DNA of 33,259 bases, taken from NCBI GenBank assembly GCA_020201075.1, contig JAIVHL010000004.1:1-33259 (forward strand). Reading direction: 5' to 3'. Under the pieces are notes generated by a model. That model was given only the letters and a program-made list of their open reading frames with translations. It was not told the DNA's origin and did not search any database. The position numbers and the translations under genes are program-made. Of this stretch, positions 1 to 8,461 are shown one piece after another. Each line of letters opens with the position of its first letter. Position 1 is the first letter of the stretch. The stretch is from Halomonas sp. Its GTDB lineage: Bacteria > Pseudomonadota > Gammaproteobacteria > Pseudomonadales > Halomonadaceae.

Positions 1-272
1 GAGCGGCGCAAGGCGACACATCGACTGCTGGCGACTGCTCGGGGCTGATCCGGGGGAAGGCCTTCGAGGAGGCGCTGTGAACCCCTCCCTGGGCGCTACC
101 GACGCCATCCCTGGCGTAGGACCCCCTCCAGGCCTGTCCCCTGCTCCCCTCAGCGAAGAAGTCCCTGCCTTGCGCCGCGCGTTGAGGGTGCGATAATTCC
201 AGATACCTCATTTTTTGCGCCGCGCCTGGTCTCGACGGGCAGGGCGGTGAAACACAACAAGGCATTCGGCCA
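1..272. other. Unassigned left edge upstream of accA
   Basis: No gene is recognisable here. Two forward frames entering from the window edge close at TGA codons (46-48 and 78-80) and could be the tail of an upstream gene, but the 15-25 residues seen match nothing I know. In related bacteria dnaE usually precedes accA. I cannot recognise a DnaE C-terminus. The segment also holds the candidate accA promoter. Confidence 0.4.
170..197 (+). promoter_or_regulatory. Candidate sigma-70 promoter for accA
   Basis: TTGCGC (170-175) and GATAAT (192-197) are separated by 16 bp. The -10 matches the consensus at five of six positions. It would give a leader of about 70 nt before accA. It was found by eye and is not supported by transcript data. 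Confidence 0.45.
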
Positions 273-1226
273 ATGAACCCCAACTATCTCGACTTCGAAC
301 AGCCCATCGCTGAACTTCAGGCCAAGATCGAAGAGCTGCGTCTGGTTGGCAATGACAGCCAGGTAAGCCTCAGCGACGAGATCGGTCGCCTTGAAGAGAA
401 GAGCCGTCGGCTCACCGAATCCATCTTCAAGGACCTCACCCCCTGGCAGGTCTCCCAGCTCTCTCGCCATCCCCAGCGCCCCTACACGCTGGACTACCTG
501 GAGCACGTCTTCACCGACTTCGACGAGATCCATGGCGATCGCCAGTTTGCCGACGATGCCGCCATCGTCGGGGGCGTGGCCCGCCTCGATGGGCGTCCGG
601 TGATGGTGATCGGTCACCAGAAGGGCCGCGACGTGAAGGAGAAGGTTCGTCGCAACTTCGGTATGCCGCGCCCCGAAGGCTATCGCAAGGCGTGCCGACT
701 GATGGAGATGGCCGAGCGCTTCAAGATGCCGGTGCTGACCTTCATCGACACCCCGGGAGCCTATCCGGGTATCGACGCAGAGGAGCGCGGTCAGTCCGAG
801 GCCATTGCCCACAACCTGGCCGTCATGTCGCGCCTGCGCACGCCGATTATCGCCACCGTGGTGGGCGAGGGTGGTTCCGGCGGGGCGCTCGCCATCGGGG
901 TCTGCGATGAACTGGCCATGCTGCAATACTCCACCTACTCGGTGATCTCTCCCGAGGGCTGTGCCTCTATCCTGTGGCGCAGCGCCGATAAGGCCTCCGA
1001 CGCCGCCCAGGCCATGGGCGTCACGGCCGAGCGACTCCAGGAGCTGGGCTTCGTCGATACCCTGATACCCGAACCGCTGGGCGGTGCCCACCGCCAGCCG
1101 ATCACCACCGCCGAGCGGGTCAGGGAGGCGCTGCTGGCGAGCCTCGACCGCCTCGACGCCATGGATGCCGACGCCCTTCTCGAGCGACGCTACAAGCGCC
1201 TGATGAGCTACGGCGCGCCTGCGTAA
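273..1226 (+). CDS. accA: Acetyl-CoA carboxylase carboxyltransferase subunit alpha
   Basis: This is the alpha subunit of the carboxyltransferase half of acetyl-CoA carboxylase. With AccD it moves the carboxyl group from biotinylated AccB to acetyl-CoA, making malonyl-CoA for fatty acid synthesis in the cytoplasm. The 317 residues match the usual 316-319. The start [15 protein letters not shown] is the conserved family N-terminus. The oxyanion-hole glycine stretch [12 protein letters not shown] lies at about residues 198-209 and is followed by the conserved [15 protein letters not shown] segment. The gene looks intact. tilS follows after 4 bp, so the two are very likely co-transcribed. A candidate promoter lies at 170-197. 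Confidence 0.97.
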   Translation: MNPNYLDFEQPIAELQAKIEELRLVGNDSQVSLSDEIGRLEEKSRRLTESIFKDLTPWQVSQLSRHPQRPYTLDYLEHVFTDFDEIHGDRQFADDAAIVGGVARLDGRPVMVIGHQKGRDVKEKVRRNFGMPRPEGYRKACRLMEMAERFKMPVLTFIDTPGAYPGIDAEERGQSEAIAHNLAVMSRLRTPIIATVVGEGGSGGALAIGVCDELAMLQYSTYSVISPEGCASILWRSADKASDAAQAMGVTAERLQELGFVDTLIPEPLGGAHRQPITTAERVREALLASLDRLDAMDADALLERRYKRLMSYGAPA

Positions 1227-1230
1227 CAGG

Positions 1231-2508
1231 ATGCCCGTGCAAGCTTTTATCGACAGCGCCCTGGCCCATACCTCGCCGGGGCGCTGCGTTTGGGTGGCCC
1301 TATCGGGCGGTCTCGATTCTTCGCTGTTGCTGACGCTGGCCGCCGAGGCGTGCCGCCGTCATCCCCGCCCGCTGCATGCTCTGCATGTCCACCACGGACT
1401 GCAGGCTGACGCCGACGGCTTCGAGATCCACTGTCGCCGGCTCTGCTCGCGGCTCGGCGTGCCGTTGTTCGTTGAGCGGGTCAGCGTCGACACGGCGGCG
1501 GGGCAGGGACTCGAAGGGGCGGCCCGGGAGGCGCGCTACGTCGCCTTTGCCCGCCGCGTGGCGCCGGGCGACACCCTGTGGCTGGCCCAGCATCGTGACG
1601 ACCAGGCCGAGACCTTTCTGCTCGCTGCACTGCGCGGCAGCGGCGTGCGCGGCCTGGCCGGCATGCCGCCGGTACGGGCCTGGCGGGGCCGCCGGCTGGT
1701 GCGCCCGCTGCTCGGCATTGCCCGGGCCGAGCTCGAAGCCGAGGCGGCGCGCCTGGGGCTCGACTGGATGGAGGATGCCTCCAACGCCGATGAGAGTCTC
1801 GATCGCAACTATCTCCGTCACAGCGTATTGCCGAGGTTGGCGGCGCGCTGGCCCCACGCCGCGGCGTCGCTGTCACGTAGCGCCGCCCTGGCTCTTGAGG
1901 CCGAGGGGCTGCTCGGCGAGCTGGCAGAGCTCGATCTCGAGCGCCTGGGCGGTGATCCGGCCCGCCTGCCCACCGTGGCGCTGACGGCCCTCTCCGCGGC
2001 CCGACAGCGCCTGCTGCTGCGCCACGCCTGTGCGCGATTGAGCCTGCCGAGTCCGCCGGCGGCTCGCCTGGCAACGCTGCTGGATCAGCTGGCACCGCAG
2101 CGGGATGCCGAGGTGCGGGTAGCCTGGGAGGGCGTCGAGGCGCGGGTCTGGCGCGAAGGGCTTTACCTGCTGGCACCACTGCAATATTTGCCGGAGGGCT
2201 GGGAAACGAGTTGGAGTGGCGGGACGCCGCTGATGACGCCGCTGGGTATTTGCGCCGTGGGACTGAGCCATATGGCGGAAGAGACCGGCTCGCTGCTGCT
2301 GCGGCAACGCCGCGGTGGCGAACGGATTCGCCTGGCGGGTCGCGGCTCCCGCGACCTCAAAAGGCTGCTGCAGGAACTGGAGGTGCCGCCATGGGAGCGC
2401 CAGCGTCTGCTGGTGGCCTGGAGCGGCGAGACGGTAGTGGCGGTTCTCGACCCGGTGACCGAGCGCTGGCTGTTAAAGGCATCGGAATGGCGGGGCGAAT
2501 CGCCATGA
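1231..2508 (+). CDS. tilS: tRNA(Ile)-lysidine synthase
   Basis: TilS uses ATP and lysine to modify C34 of the CAU-anticodon tRNA-Ile to lysidine, so that it reads AUA codons and is charged with isoleucine. The PP-loop ATP-binding motif SGGLDS is at residues 25-30. It is followed by HVHHGLQ and the conserved AQHRDDQAETFLL segment. The C-terminal part (from about residue 340) carries the TilS substrate-binding domain signature, including RRGGERIRLAGRGSRDLKRL. The 425-residue length is normal. It starts 4 bp after the accA stop and ends 25 bp from the end of the convergent ppx remnant. No intrinsic terminator is obvious between them. Confidence 0.95.
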   Translation: MPVQAFIDSALAHTSPGRCVWVALSGGLDSSLLLTLAAEACRRHPRPLHALHVHHGLQADADGFEIHCRRLCSRLGVPLFVERVSVDTAAGQGLEGAAREARYVAFARRVAPGDTLWLAQHRDDQAETFLLAALRGSGVRGLAGMPPVRAWRGRRLVRPLLGIARAELEAEAARLGLDWMEDASNADESLDRNYLRHSVLPRLAARWPHAAASLSRSAALALEAEGLLGELAELDLERLGGDPARLPTVALTALSAARQRLLLRHACARLSLPSPPAARLATLLDQLAPQRDAEVRVAWEGVEARVWREGLYLLAPLQYLPEGWETSWSGGTPLMTPLGICAVGLSHMAEETGSLLLRQRRGGERIRLAGRGSRDLKRLLQELEVPPWERQRLLVAWSGETVVAVLDPVTERWLLKASEWRGESP

Positions 2509-2533
2509 AAAACTGCGCCCAGGGGTGTCAGGC

Positions 2534-3705
2534 TCAGGGCGACGACATTAGCTTCAGTGTGAAGCCGGCAGCCTGCTGGTAGCTGCACTCCTGCTCCAAG
2601 TCCGTGAGCAGCAGCATGGGGTGGCCTGGTCGTCGTCGAGCCCCCAGGCGTCGCGTACCTGATCGAACAGGGCAGCGGCGCTGGTGGCCACGTTGGTCGC
2701 CTGACGCTCATCCACCCCGTAGCGGCGTTCGAGCAGCTCCAGGCTCTTGAGTCGAGAGTCCTCGGGGCTGTTGCGCCCCGCCATGTCGTAGAGCACCCCC
2801 TCGCGCAGAGCGCCGTCGGCGTAACGCATCTCTGCCAGGCCGAAGGCCTCGAAGACGGCGCCGAGTACCGCGATGCCGGCGGGAAAGACCCTGGCCCGGT
2901 CGGGCTTGAGACCCTCCATGGAGACCTTGTCGAGGCGCTTGCAGCGGATCAGCCGCTCGCGCAGGGCGGCGAGTCCCTCCCGGGTGATCACACCTTCGGT
3001 GGCGTCTCCGGCGGCGTGGATCACCGCAGCGGCCGCCTTGATAGTGCCGCTGGAGCCTACCGGGTCCTCCCAGCCCAACTCGCGGTACTGGCGGCGGATA
3101 TTGGCCAGCTCCGAGAGCGCGGCGAGTTCTGCCTTGCGCATGCGTTTGTCGGTGATCTCTCCATTTTCGAAGAAGCGCCGGGTGAAGGTCACGCAGCCCA
3201 TTCGCAGACTCTCCAGCGCCAGCGGCTCGAAGCGCTCGCCGATGATGAATTCGGTGGAGCCCCCACCGATATCGACAATCAACCGGCGCCCTCCCTCGGC
3301 CAGGGCGTGGGCAGCTCCCAGGTAGATTAGACGCGCTTCTTCACGTCCGGCGATGATCTCGATGGGGCACTTGAGCAGTGCCTCGGCGCGTTCGATCAGC
3401 GCCTGGCTGTTGGCTGCATCTCGCAGGGCATTGGTGCCCACCACCCTGAGCTGTCCCGGGGCGATGTCTTCCACGAAGGGAGCGAAGCGGGCCAGGCAGT
3501 CAAGGGCTCGTCCCATGGTTACCTCGTCTAGCAGGCCCTCCTCGTCGAGGCCGGCCGCCAGCTGCACCTTTTCTCCCTGTCGTGCCACCACCTGCAGACG
3601 CTCATCCTGATAGTTAGCGACCAACAGGTGGAAACTGTTGGAGCCCAGATCGATAGCGGCGAGGCGTCGGGTGGGGGGCAGAGCCGGCTCCACTGGCGAG
3701 GTCAT
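2534..3705 (-). pseudogene. ppx: Exopolyphosphatase, internal deletion plus frameshift
   Basis: Ppx hydrolyses terminal phosphates from inorganic polyphosphate. The first ~359 residues are a normal Ppx/GppA sequence: AAIDLGSNSFHLLVA near the N-terminus, then VGTNALRDA, GREEARLIYLG and DIGGGSTEFIIG of the actin-like ATPase fold. After DAWGLDDD (codons down to about 2629) the frame turns into unrelated Cys/Ser-rich sequence and stops at 2554. In another frame, the segment from about 2626 to a stop at 2534 reads GHPMLLLTDLEQE followed by a plausible Ppx C-terminal end. About 110 residues of the HD-like C-terminal domain are therefore missing at a join near 2627, with loss of frame. Family members are about 500 residues. 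The gene is convergent with tilS and divergent from rho. The identity is secure. Whether the lesion is biological or an assembly error is open. Confidence 0.85.
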
Positions 3706-3776
3706 GGTGAGTCCTTGAAATTGTCTGGGTGGGAAAGGTTGCGGTGCGCCCCTCGCTCTGTCAATCGCCGCGGGGC

Positions 3777-3805
3777 TTGCGTTCCCCTGGGCCCTTGTCT
3801 AGTAT
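3777..3805 (+). promoter_or_regulatory. Candidate promoter for rho (or lost trxA)
   Basis: TTGCGT (3777-3782) and TAGTAT (3800-3805) are spaced by exactly 17 bp. The predicted start near 3812 would give a long leader of about 325 nt before rho. If trxA was originally here, this may have been its promoter. Visual match only. Confidence 0.45.
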
Positions 3806-3859
3806 CGAGACGTTCACCTGATTTGCATGCTTTAGGACCGTCTTTCGGCAATCCCGTCT

Positions 3860-3930
3860 CGGTCAACCCCAAGTCGTCAGTCAGCCCACTATACCCAGCA
3901 CCCAGCGATACCCAGACAAGCCGCAGCCGC
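3860..3930 (+). promoter_or_regulatory. C-rich, G-poor stretch in the rho leader (rut-like)
   Basis: In this roughly 70-nt part of the leader C outnumbers G about two to one by hand count, and many YC dinucleotides are present (repeated ACCC and AGC units). That composition is typical of Rho utilization sites. rho of E. coli is known to be autoregulated by Rho-dependent termination in its leader. That this stretch works the same way is inference. Confidence 0.35.
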
Positions 3931-4136
3931 TGGTCAGGCGAAAACGAATCTATTCCCTCGACTTCCTATCGGCCGGCCATCCCCTGCGGTTGCCTATCCC
4001 ATGGCCATCTGGATACAAAATGACGAGTGTTACCTCTCCGGGCTCTGAACGCACCTCACAAGGCGTTATCGTCTCGCCTCCCGCCACACGCGGCGCCCCG
4101 ACGCCCGGCTTCCACGAGCAATCTCTGATCACACCG

Positions 4137-5363
4137 ATGAATCTTACCGACCTCAAGCAAAAGTCCGTGCCAGATCTCCTGGAGATCGCCCGCGAGATGG
4201 GCATCGATAACCTGGCGCGCTCCCGCAAGCAGGACATCATCTTTGCCATTCTCAAGAAGCACGCCAAAAGCGGTGAGCCAATTTACGGCGACGGCGTGCT
4301 GGAGATTCTGCAGGATGGGTTCGGCTTCCTTCGCAGCGCCGACAGCTCCTATCTGGCCGGACCCGATGACATCTACGTCTCGCCTTCCCAGATCAGGCGT
4401 TTCAACCTGCGCAAGGGTGACTCGATCTCCGGCAAGATCCGACCGCCCAAGGAGGGCGAGCGCTACTTCGCGCTGCTGAAGGTCAATGACATCAACTTTG
4501 ACCGCCCGGAGAACGCCAAGCACAAGATCCTGTTCGAGAACCTCACGCCGCTGTTCCCCGATGAGCGCCTGCGCATGGAGATCGGCAACGGTTCCACAGA
4601 GGATCTCACGGCGCGAATAATCGATCTCACAGCGCCGATCGGCAAGGGCCAGCGCGGTTTGCTGGTCTCTCCGCCCAAGGCGGGCAAGACGCTGATGCTG
4701 CAGAACATTGCCACCTCTATCACCCGCAACAGCCCAGAGTGCCACCTGATCGTGCTGCTGATCGACGAGCGCCCGGAAGAGGTGACGGAGATGTCGCGTA
4801 CCGTGCGCGGCGAGGTGGTGGCCTCGACCTTCGACGAGCCGCCGGCACGCCACGTGCAGGTGGCCGAGATGGTGATCGAGAAGGCCAAGCGGCTGGTCGA
4901 GCACAAGAAGGACGTAGTGATTCTGCTGGACTCCATCACCCGTCTCGCCCGCGCCTACAATACCGTGGTCCCGAGCTCCGGCAAGGTGCTCACCGGCGGC
5001 GTGGACGCCCATGCCCTGGAGAAGCCCAAGCGCTTCTTCGGCGCGGCGCGCAACATTGAAGAGGGCGGCAGCCTGACCATCATCGCCACGGCGCTGGTGG
5101 ATACCGGCTCCAAGATGGACGAAGTGATCTTCGAGGAGTTCAAAGGCACCGGCAACATGGAAGCTCACCTGGATCGCAAGCTGGCCGAGCGCCGCGTCTA
5201 CCCGGCGATGAATATTCGCCGTTCCGGTACTCGCCGCGAGGACCTGCTCGCCTCCGAGGACGAGATGCAGCGCATGTGGATCCTGCGCAAGCTGCTCAAT
5301 CCCATGGAAGACACCGCAGCCACGGAGTTCCTGATCGATCGCCTCAAGGATACCAAGACGAAC
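4137..5363 (+). CDS. rho: Transcription termination factor Rho, 3' end and stop missing
   Basis: Rho is a hexameric RNA-dependent ATPase that ends transcription at C-rich sites. The start [18 protein letters not shown] is the conserved N-terminus. [13 protein letters not shown] of the cold-shock RNA-binding fold follows, then Walker A PPKAGKT (about residue 180), Walker [15 protein letters not shown] and the [12 protein letters not shown] segment. Native sequence runs for 409 residues to [10 protein letters not shown]. coli Rho then has ten more residues (DDFFEMMKRS) and a stop. Here the frame continues instead through the ubiD start and ubiD coding region in another frame to a stop at 6212, giving a 691-residue product with about 282 foreign residues. 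Sequence between rho and ubiD has evidently been lost. Upstream the start lacks a strong ribosome binding site. Confidence 0.93.
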
Positions 5364-5379
5364 CTGCCGGGAAAACCGA

Positions 5380-6867
5380 ATGAAGTACAAGGACCTGCGA
5401 GACTTCATCAGCGCCCTGGAGGCCCGGGGCGAACTCCAGCGCATTACCGCCGAGGTGGACCCCTACCTCGAGATCACCGAGATCTGCGACCGCACCCTGC
5501 GTGCCGGTGGCCCGGCGCTGCTGTTCGAGAACGTCAAAGGCCACGATATGCCGCTGCTTGGCAATCTCTTTGGTACGCCGAAGCGAGTTGCCCTGGGCAT
5601 GGGCCAGGATTCCGTGGCCGCCCTGCGCGAGGTGGGCGAGCTGCTGGCCTTTCTCAAGGAGCCGGAGCCTCCCAAAGGCTTCCGCGACGCCTGGGACAAG
5701 CTGCCGATCTTCAAGCAGGTGATGAGCATGGGGCCGAAGAAGGTCCGCTCGGCACCGGTACAGGAGAGGGTCTACGAGGCCGACGAGGTGGATCTCGGCC
5801 TATTGCCGATCCAGCACTGCTGGCCGGGCGACGTCGCCCCGCTGGTCACCTGGCCGCTGGTGATCACCCGCGGTCCCCACAAGAGGCGCCAGAATCTAGG
5901 CATCTATCGCCAGCAGAAGCTGGGCAGGAATCGCTTGATCATGCGCTGGCTCTCCCACCGCGGCGGCGCCCTGGACTTCCAGGAGTTCCAGAAGGCGCAC
6001 CCCGGCGAGCCCTTTCCAGTGGCCGTGGCATTGGGCGCCGATCCGGCGACCATCCTCGGCGCGGTGACGCCGGTGCCCGACTCGCTTTCCGAATATGCCT
6101 TCGCCGGGCTGCTGAGAGGTTCGCGTACCGAGCTGGTCCAGTGCGGCCACGCCGATCTGGAGGTGCCGGCTTCGGCGGAGATCATCCTGGAGGGTTTCAT
6201 CTATCCGGATGACACGGCCCCGGAAGGCCCTTACGGCGACCACACCGGCTACTACAACGAGATCGACCACTTCCCGGTGTTCACGGTGACGCGCATGACC
6301 ATGCGCCGTGACGCTATCTATCACTCCACCTACACCGGTCGGCCACCCGACGAACCGGCGATCCTGGGCCTCGCGCTGAACGAAGTGTTCGTGCCGATCC
6401 TGCGCCGCCAGTTCCCGGAGATCGTCGATTTCTATCTGCCACCGGAAGGCTGTTCCTACCGCATGGCGGTGGTGACCATGAAGAAGCAATACCCGGGCCA
6501 CGCCAAACGGGTGATGATGGGCGTATGGAGCTTCCTGCGCCAGTTCATGTACACCAAGTTCGTGGTGGTGCTCGATGACGACGTCAGCGCCAGGGACTGG
6601 AAGGACGTGATCTGGGCCATCACCACGCGCATGGATCCGGCCCGGGATACTGTGCTGGTGGAGAATACCCCTATCGACTATCTGGATTTCGCATCGCCGG
6701 TCTCCGGCCTGGGGTCCAAGATGGGCATGGATGCCACCAGCAAGTGGCCCGGTGAGACCGACCGCGAATGGGGAGTGCCCATTGTGATGGACGAGGCCGT
6801 CAAGGCCCGCGTCAGCGAGCGCTGGAACGAGCTGGGTATCGAGCTTCCCGATAACACGACCCCCTGA
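5380..6867 (+). CDS. ubiD: 4-hydroxy-3-polyprenylbenzoate decarboxylase UbiD
   Basis: UbiD decarboxylates 4-hydroxy-3-polyprenylbenzoate in ubiquinone synthesis, using the prenylated FMN made by UbiX. The 495 residues match the family. The start [14 protein letters not shown] is conserved, as are [21 protein letters not shown] and the C-terminal [20 protein letters not shown]. Its coding sequence is complete. The upstream sequence is abnormal because the ATG lies only 16 nt after the last recognisable rho codon, so its native leader is probably partly lost. A weak ribosome binding site (CCGGG) remains. A flavin reductase gene follows 18 bp downstream, the same ubiD-fre neighbourhood as in E. 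coli. Confidence 0.96.
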   Translation: MKYKDLRDFISALEARGELQRITAEVDPYLEITEICDRTLRAGGPALLFENVKGHDMPLLGNLFGTPKRVALGMGQDSVAALREVGELLAFLKEPEPPKGFRDAWDKLPIFKQVMSMGPKKVRSAPVQERVYEADEVDLGLLPIQHCWPGDVAPLVTWPLVITRGPHKRRQNLGIYRQQKLGRNRLIMRWLSHRGGALDFQEFQKAHPGEPFPVAVALGADPATILGAVTPVPDSLSEYAFAGLLRGSRTELVQCGHADLEVPASAEIILEGFIYPDDTAPEGPYGDHTGYYNEIDHFPVFTVTRMTMRRDAIYHSTYTGRPPDEPAILGLALNEVFVPILRRQFPEIVDFYLPPEGCSYRMAVVTMKKQYPGHAKRVMMGVWSFLRQFMYTKFVVVLDDDVSARDWKDVIWAITTRMDPARDTVLVENTPIDYLDFASPVSGLGSKMGMDATSKWPGETDREWGVPIVMDEAVKARVSERWNELGIELPDNTTP

Positions 6868-6885
6868 CAACCGCATGAGGTATTC

Positions 6886-7665
6886 ATGACGCCAAGGACC
6901 CTGACCTGCCTGGTCGAAGAGGTCGAGGACCTCACCCCGGATGTTTTCCGGGTACAGATGGAGGGCCGCCCCGAGGCGGTGGCCCATGCTCCGGGCCAAT
7001 ATCTGGAGCTCAGACTCGACGACGAGACCTGGGTGCCCTTTTCCATTGCCAACGCCTACGGCGGCGACGGCGTGATCGAGCTGCATATCCAGCACTGGCC
7101 GGAGCGCGAAAACTCCGCGAGGATGCGCGAGCTGCTCCAGGTGGCCAGTCGGCTGACCCTGCGGCTGCCCGGCGGGGACTGCGTACTCGATCCGTACAGT
7201 ACCCGCCCGCTGCTGCTGATCGCCGCCGGCACCGGTTTTTCCCAGATGAAAGCGATCTCGGAGGCCGCTCTGGCACAGAACCCCGGGCGACAGATCGACC
7301 TGTGGTGGGCGGCCCGCGAGCGGCGTCAGCTCTATCTGGAGCGCCTGCCCATGGAGTGGGCCGAGGCCCACCCCGGCTTTCGCTTTCACCCGGTGACCGA
7401 GTTGGTCCCCTCGGAGCCCTGGGCGGGAGAGGGCGTCATCGGCCACCGTGGGCGCATCGACGAGGCCCTGGCCGAGGGGCTCGACGATGTCTCGGGCCAG
7501 GACGTCTATCTCTCTGGGTCGCCGGGCATGGTCTACGCCTGTGTAGACGTGCTGGCCTCGCTGGGGTTATCGCCCTCGCGGACCTTCTCTGACGTCTTCG
7601 CCTATGCGCCCCGCGACCCGCTGGTCCCGGTCACCGGCAGCCTGGTCAAGGAGCGCCGTGAATGA
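6886..7665 (+). CDS. fre: NAD(P)H-flavin reductase, Fre/LuxG family
   Basis: The protein is predicted to reduce free flavins with NAD(P)H. Reduced FMN could feed the UbiX/UbiD pair, although that link is inference. It has the ferredoxin-reductase fold: an N-terminal FAD-type barrel with APGQYLELRL and PFSIANAY (about residues 45-60), then the nucleotide-binding domain with IAAGTGFSQMKAI (about 110-122). The latter aligns well with E. coli Fre, as does the following DLWWAARERRQLYLERL. The 259 residues are slightly longer than E. coli Fre (233), with the extra length mostly at the C-terminus. It lies 18 bp after ubiD, and its stop overlaps the folM start by 4 bp (ATGA), so the two are translationally coupled. 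Confidence 0.85.
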   Translation: MTPRTLTCLVEEVEDLTPDVFRVQMEGRPEAVAHAPGQYLELRLDDETWVPFSIANAYGGDGVIELHIQHWPERENSARMRELLQVASRLTLRLPGGDCVLDPYSTRPLLLIAAGTGFSQMKAISEAALAQNPGRQIDLWWAARERRQLYLERLPMEWAEAHPGFRFHPVTELVPSEPWAGEGVIGHRGRIDEALAEGLDDVSGQDVYLSGSPGMVYACVDVLASLGLSPSRTFSDVFAYAPRDPLVPVTGSLVKERRE

Positions 7666-8375
7666 GCGCCTCGCCGATCCTGATCACCGGCGGCGCTCAG
7701 CGTCTCGGGCGTCACTGCGCCGAGCGTCTGGTCGACGACGGCCATCCGGTGATCATCAGCTATCGCCGTGAGCGGCCCGAACTCGACGCGCTGCGGGAGC
7801 GGGGCATCGTCACCTTGCCGGCCGATTTCTCGACCGAGGCGGGTATCCTCGATTTTCTTGAGCGGCTCAAAGCCGAGACCTCGTCGCTGCGGGCCATCGT
7901 CCACAACGCCAGCGACTGGGCGCCGGATTCCAGCGGCCCCGAGGCCGGCGGTACTTTCGAGCGACTGTTCCGGGTGCATATGCTGGCCCCCTACCTGATC
8001 AATCTACACGCCCGCGAACTGCTCGAAGCGTGCAGCGAGCCCCAGCGCGATATCGTGCATATGACCGACTATGTGGTGCAGAAGGGCTCGAAAAAGCACG
8101 CGGCCTACGCCGCCAGCAAGGCGGGGCTGGACAACCTGACCCTGTCGTTCGCCGCCATGTATGCGCCGGCAATTCAGGTCAATGCCATCGCGCCGGCGCT
8201 TATCATGCTCAACGAGGGCGACGACGAGGCCTACGCGGAGAAGGCCCGCGCCAAATCCGCCATGGAAATGGTTCCCGGGCCTGGGGTGATCTATCAGAGC
8301 CTGCGCTACCTGCTCGACAACCGCTTTGTGACAGGCGTCACCCTGCCCGTGGACGGTGGGCGCCACTTGCGCTGA
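7662..8375 (+). CDS. folM: Dihydromonapterin reductase FolM (short-chain dehydrogenase)
   Basis: FolM reduces dihydromonapterin to tetrahydromonapterin with NADPH and has weak dihydrofolate reductase activity. It is a classical short-chain dehydrogenase of 237 residues. The Rossmann motif is ILITGGAQRLG near the N-terminus, HNAS occurs mid-protein, and the catalytic pair in YAASK is Tyr149/Lys153. Family-specific signatures shared with E. coli FolM are DYVV-x2-GS-x-KH just before the active site, NE-x-DD-x2-Y after it, and the C-terminal FVTG...DGGRHLR. Tetrahydromonapterin is the cofactor of phenylalanine hydroxylase in Pseudomonas. The start overlaps the upstream reductase gene by 4 bp. Confidence 0.9.
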   Translation: MSASPILITGGAQRLGRHCAERLVDDGHPVIISYRRERPELDALRERGIVTLPADFSTEAGILDFLERLKAETSSLRAIVHNASDWAPDSSGPEAGGTFERLFRVHMLAPYLINLHARELLEACSEPQRDIVHMTDYVVQKGSKKHAAYAASKAGLDNLTLSFAAMYAPAIQVNAIAPALIMLNEGDDEAYAEKARAKSAMEMVPGPGVIYQSLRYLLDNRFVTGVTLPVDGGRHLR

Positions 8376-8461
8376 GCCGCGCCCCGGGGGTTTTGCGTTC
8401 CGAGCCAGTCGATTCCACCCGAACATCACCACATATGACCACCACTCGGAGTTGATGACCC

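Larger units (their letters stand above)
3706..4136. other. ppx-rho divergent intergenic region, trxA absent
   Basis: These 431 bases hold no gene I can support. In Pseudomonas and many relatives trxA sits here (ppx divergent from trxA-rho). No thioredoxin WCGPCK motif is present in any frame I checked. The open frame that extends rho upstream to 3990 encodes nothing recognisable. The region contains the candidate rho promoter (3777-3805). On the minus strand a TTGACA hexamer (3759-3764) could be the -35 of ppx, but its -10 is poor. Confidence 0.6.

Noticed and set aside
3990-4136. An upstream in-frame extension of rho by 49 codons
   Set aside because: The extension is not Rho-like, and the ATG at 4137 gives the exact conserved N-terminus.
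4056-5444. A 462-codon minus-strand open frame opposite rho
   Set aside because: It is the antisense shadow of the conserved Rho coding sequence and shows no family similarity.
5896-7446. A 516-codon open frame on the minus strand opposite ubiD and the flavin reductase gene
   Set aside because: It is antisense to two well-recognised genes, is rich in His/Gly/Arg and has no recognisable domain. Long antisense frames are expected in GC-rich coding DNA.
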